Shown one piece after another: positions 15,243 through 16,321 of a stretch of DNA of 16,321 nt. The translations under genes and the position numbers were made by a program. Origin of the DNA: an uncultured Lachnospiraceae bacterium (GTDB lineage: Bacteria > Bacillota > Clostridia > Lachnospirales > Lachnospiraceae); assembly GCA_910588755.1 (NCBI GenBank), contig CAJUQZ010000057.1, positions 8,216-24,536 on the forward strand. Reading direction: 5' to 3'. Under the pieces are notes generated by a model. It made no database searches. It was given only the letters and a program-made list of their open reading frames with translations, and was not told where the DNA came from. The number at the start of each line of letters is the position of its first letter. Positions within the stretch are counted from its first letter, which is position 1.

Positions 15243-15440
15243 GACTGATGTGTTATGTGTTCGTTGTATTGTGACTGATTTGTGTTTTGTGGGTTCGTTG
15301 TATCGTAACGAATTTTTGCTTTGTGGGTTCGTACATCGTAACGAATTTGTGTTTTGTAGGTTCGTGCATCATGACTGATCTTGTTTTGTGGGTTCGTTGA
15401 TCGTAGCGAACTTGTGTTTTGCGGGTTATACATGGTGCCT
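15243..15440. repeat. Six-unit imperfect ~33-bp tandem repeat in the arsR-HMA spacer
   Basis: Anchors GGGTT/AGGTT/GTGTT occur at 15257, 15291, 15325, 15358, 15390 and 15423, so units are 34, 34, 33, 32 and 33 bp. The plus-strand unit runs approximately GGGTTCGTnnATCG, then TAACGAATTTGTGTTTTGT. Some units carry the 9-bp palindrome TCGTAACGA (15303-15311, 15336-15344; TCGTAGCGA at 15401-15409); others carry a TGACTGA variant. Unit lengths are not all multiples of three, which argues against a coding repeat, and there are no unique spacers as in CRISPR. The remaining bases of this 272-nt gap hold the HMA ribosome site and AT-rich sequence. Confidence 0.75.
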
Positions 15441-15452
15441 AATTTCACTTTG

Positions 15453-15761
15453 TCATTCTTCCAGCACATGTTCCATGCCGATGCGGATGATCGCTGAGAC
15501 ATGTTCATCTGCGATGGAATAATAGATGCTCTTCCCTTCGCGCTTTGTCCTGACTAGCTTACTCTGCTTTAGGAGTGCAAGCTGATGGCTTACACCAGAC
15601 TGCGTCATATTCAGCCGCTCTGCGATATCGCCTACACACAACGCCTCATGATCCATCAAAAGCGAAAGGATCGTTAGCCGGGTGAAATCCCCAAATATTT
15701 TGAATACAGCAGCCAGGTCCTCCATAATCTCTGCTGCAGTTCTTTTGTCTGTGTCCTCCAC
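15453..15761 (-). CDS. ArsR/SmtB-family zinc-type metal sensor repressor, GTG start
   Basis: This 102-residue dimeric winged-helix repressor is expected to leave its operator when it binds metal and so switch on the export genes after it. It has the family core FKIFGDFTRLTILSLL (20-35), the helix-turn-helix VGDIAERLNMTQSGVSHQLALLKQ (43-66) and the beta-wing VRTKREGKSIYYSIAD. The last helix carries Asp85, His87, His98 and Glu101 in a DxH-x10-HxxE pattern, the alpha-5 zinc site of SmtB and CzrA. Only one Cys (42) remains of the alpha-3 CxC site used by CadC, so an alpha-5 zinc sensor is favoured. The GTG at 15759-15761 is the first possible start after an in-frame stop, with GGAAGG about 7 nt upstream. 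It heads the HMA-ATPase operon. Confidence 0.9.
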   Translation of the reverse strand: MEDTDKRTAAEIMEDLAAVFKIFGDFTRLTILSLLMDHEALCVGDIAERLNMTQSGVSHQLALLKQSKLVRTKREGKSIYYSIADEHVSAIIRIGMEHVLEE

Positions 15762-15797
15762 GCTGCCACCTTCCTTTCCTTATAATATAATAACAGT

Positions 15798-15833
15798 CCT
15801 GCATCTCCTGCATCTCCTGCATCTCCTGCATCT
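15798..15833. repeat. Four perfect 9-bp tandem repeats in the operon leader
   Basis: CCTGCATCT is repeated four times exactly (15798-15833). In the transcript this is AGATGCAGG in tandem, so each unit supplies AGGAG and an ATG, and each AGGAG stands 9 nt before the ATG of the next unit. The four ATGs share a frame that overlaps the repressor gene out of frame and stops at 15646. Confidence 0.85.
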
Positions 15834-15885
15834 CCCTTGTATACAATTTCTGTTCATTTAGTTATGCTGTGTTGTGTGATGTTTT

Positions 15886-15914
15886 ATTATATGAACATTT
15901 AATCATATGTTCAA
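15886..15914 (-). promoter_or_regulatory. Promoter and SmtB/CzrA-like operator of the metal operon
   Basis: On the minus strand, TTGAAC (15909-15914), a 17-nt spacer and perfect TATAAT (15886-15891) form the promoter; a second possible -35, TTGACA, lies at 15920-15925. The spacer is filled by an inverted repeat, TGAACA (15892-15897) and TGTTCA (15908-15913), separated by 10 nt. This is the layout of SmtB-type zinc operators, and bound repressor would cover the promoter. The transcript start is near 15879, giving a leader of roughly 118 nt. Confidence 0.75.
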
Positions 15915-15945
15915 TCTTTTGTCAAGAGCTTTTGTTAGTTTTTTA

Positions 15946-16087
15946 TTCAAGATTTTTGTTCAAAGATTTTTTATTCAAGTTTTTTTGTTCAAGATTTTTT
16001 ACCAAAAGATATTCTGTTCAAGATTTTTTACCAAAAGATATTCTGTTCAAGATTTTTACCAAAAGATATTCTGTTCAAGAATTTTTC
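15946..16087. repeat. 29-bp tandem repeat array with operator half-sites
   Basis: Three near-identical units at 15988-16016, 16017-16045 and 16046-16073 (29, 29, 28 bp) begin TTCAAGATTTTTTACC and end AAAAGATATTCTG. Shorter diverged units start at 15946, 15959 and 15974, and a partial one at 16074. The 29-bp unit looks like a dimer of a 14-15 bp unit. TGTTCA, the operator half-site, recurs at 15957, 15986, 16015, 16044 and 16072. An open plus-strand frame across it is Phe/Lys repeat sequence without homology I recognise, and I do not treat it as a gene. Confidence 0.8.
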
Positions 16088-16321
16088 ATTAGAAGATGAA
16101 AAGATTGCTTCATTATTATAGTGCAATGAATTATACCACTCCGCGTTTATGGTACTACACTCTCATCAACAGCCAATATAACAACGAATAATGAAATAGA
16201 CTTTATCCTATAGACAGAACATACCTATTGTTAAAAATAATGGAGGAGCACTGCAAAATAAAAACGAAAGCAATGTCATGATGCTGGGGTCAAAAGGTCA
16301 ATTCAAAGAATAGTTGTTGTG
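16088..16321. other. AT-rich non-coding end of the window
   Basis: I see no gene in these bases. The frames are short; GGAGG at 16243-16247 leads only to very short peptides. On the minus strand, TGGTATAAT (16130-16138) is an extended -10 with a poor -35 and could be an additional weak promoter toward the metal operon. A neighbouring gene may begin or end beyond base 16321. Confidence 0.4.

Noticed and set aside
15212..15433. 73-codon minus-strand frame through the 33-bp repeat
   Set aside because: The unit lengths (32, 33, 34) shift the frame between repeats, so no periodic peptide is kept, and the ribosome site is weak. I read it as non-coding.
15243..16087. CRISPR-like arrays
   Set aside because: Units are contiguous imperfect repeats without unique spacers, and no cas genes are present.
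15869..16099. Plus-strand frame with FKIFTKRYSVQ-type repeats
   Set aside because: It is a translation of the 29-bp repeat array, runs through the promoter and operator of the metal operon, and one unit of 28 bp changes the frame.

Overview
The window looks like a chromosomal segment from a motile, spore-forming anaerobic Firmicute, most probably Lachnospiraceae of the Roseburia/Agathobacter kind. The grounds are a fla/che-type flagellar operon next to codY, an intact sigK, Gram-positive Shine-Dalgarno sequences (AGGAGG type, sometimes with TTG or GTG starts), mixed-GC coding regions and very AT-rich spacers. The genus is an inference. Every gene I can support is on the minus strand, so transcription runs from right to left.

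Layout in the direction of transcription. (1) 16321-15762: promoter and leader of a metal-resistance operon, with a SmtB/CzrA-like operator, a 29-bp tandem repeat array carrying operator half-sites, and a 9-bp repeat in the leader. (2) 15761-12989: an ArsR/SmtB-type zinc sensor, a 72-residue HMA metal-binding protein and a P1B-2 type Zn/Cd/Pb-exporting ATPase that lacks its own N-terminal HMA domain. The spacers of this operon hold a six-unit ~33-bp repeat array and a 15-bp perfect hairpin. (3) 12918-12259: sigK, encoding a late mother-cell sporulation sigma factor, uninterrupted and without a pro-sequence, behind a sigma-K/sigma-E-like promoter. (4) 12132-9454: comM (yifB) and dprA, a tight pair linked to DNA uptake and transformation. 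(5) 9246-7159: topA, DNA topoisomerase I with three C-terminal zinc-binding motifs. (6) 6911-6126: codY, the GTP/branched-chain amino acid sensing repressor, ending in a strong terminator. (7) 5843-1: flgB, flgC, fliE, fliF, fliG, fliH and fliI (the last cut by the window edge), building the flagellar rod, MS ring, switch and export ATPase.

The flgB promoter holds a 13/15 match to the CodY box between its -35 and -10, so the adjacent codY gene probably controls the flagellar operon directly, as known in Bacillus subtilis. The metal operon reads as a self-regulated zinc/cadmium export unit. No complete mobile element, tRNA, rRNA or CRISPR array was seen. The least explained sequence is the repeat-rich non-coding DNA around the arsR-type gene.
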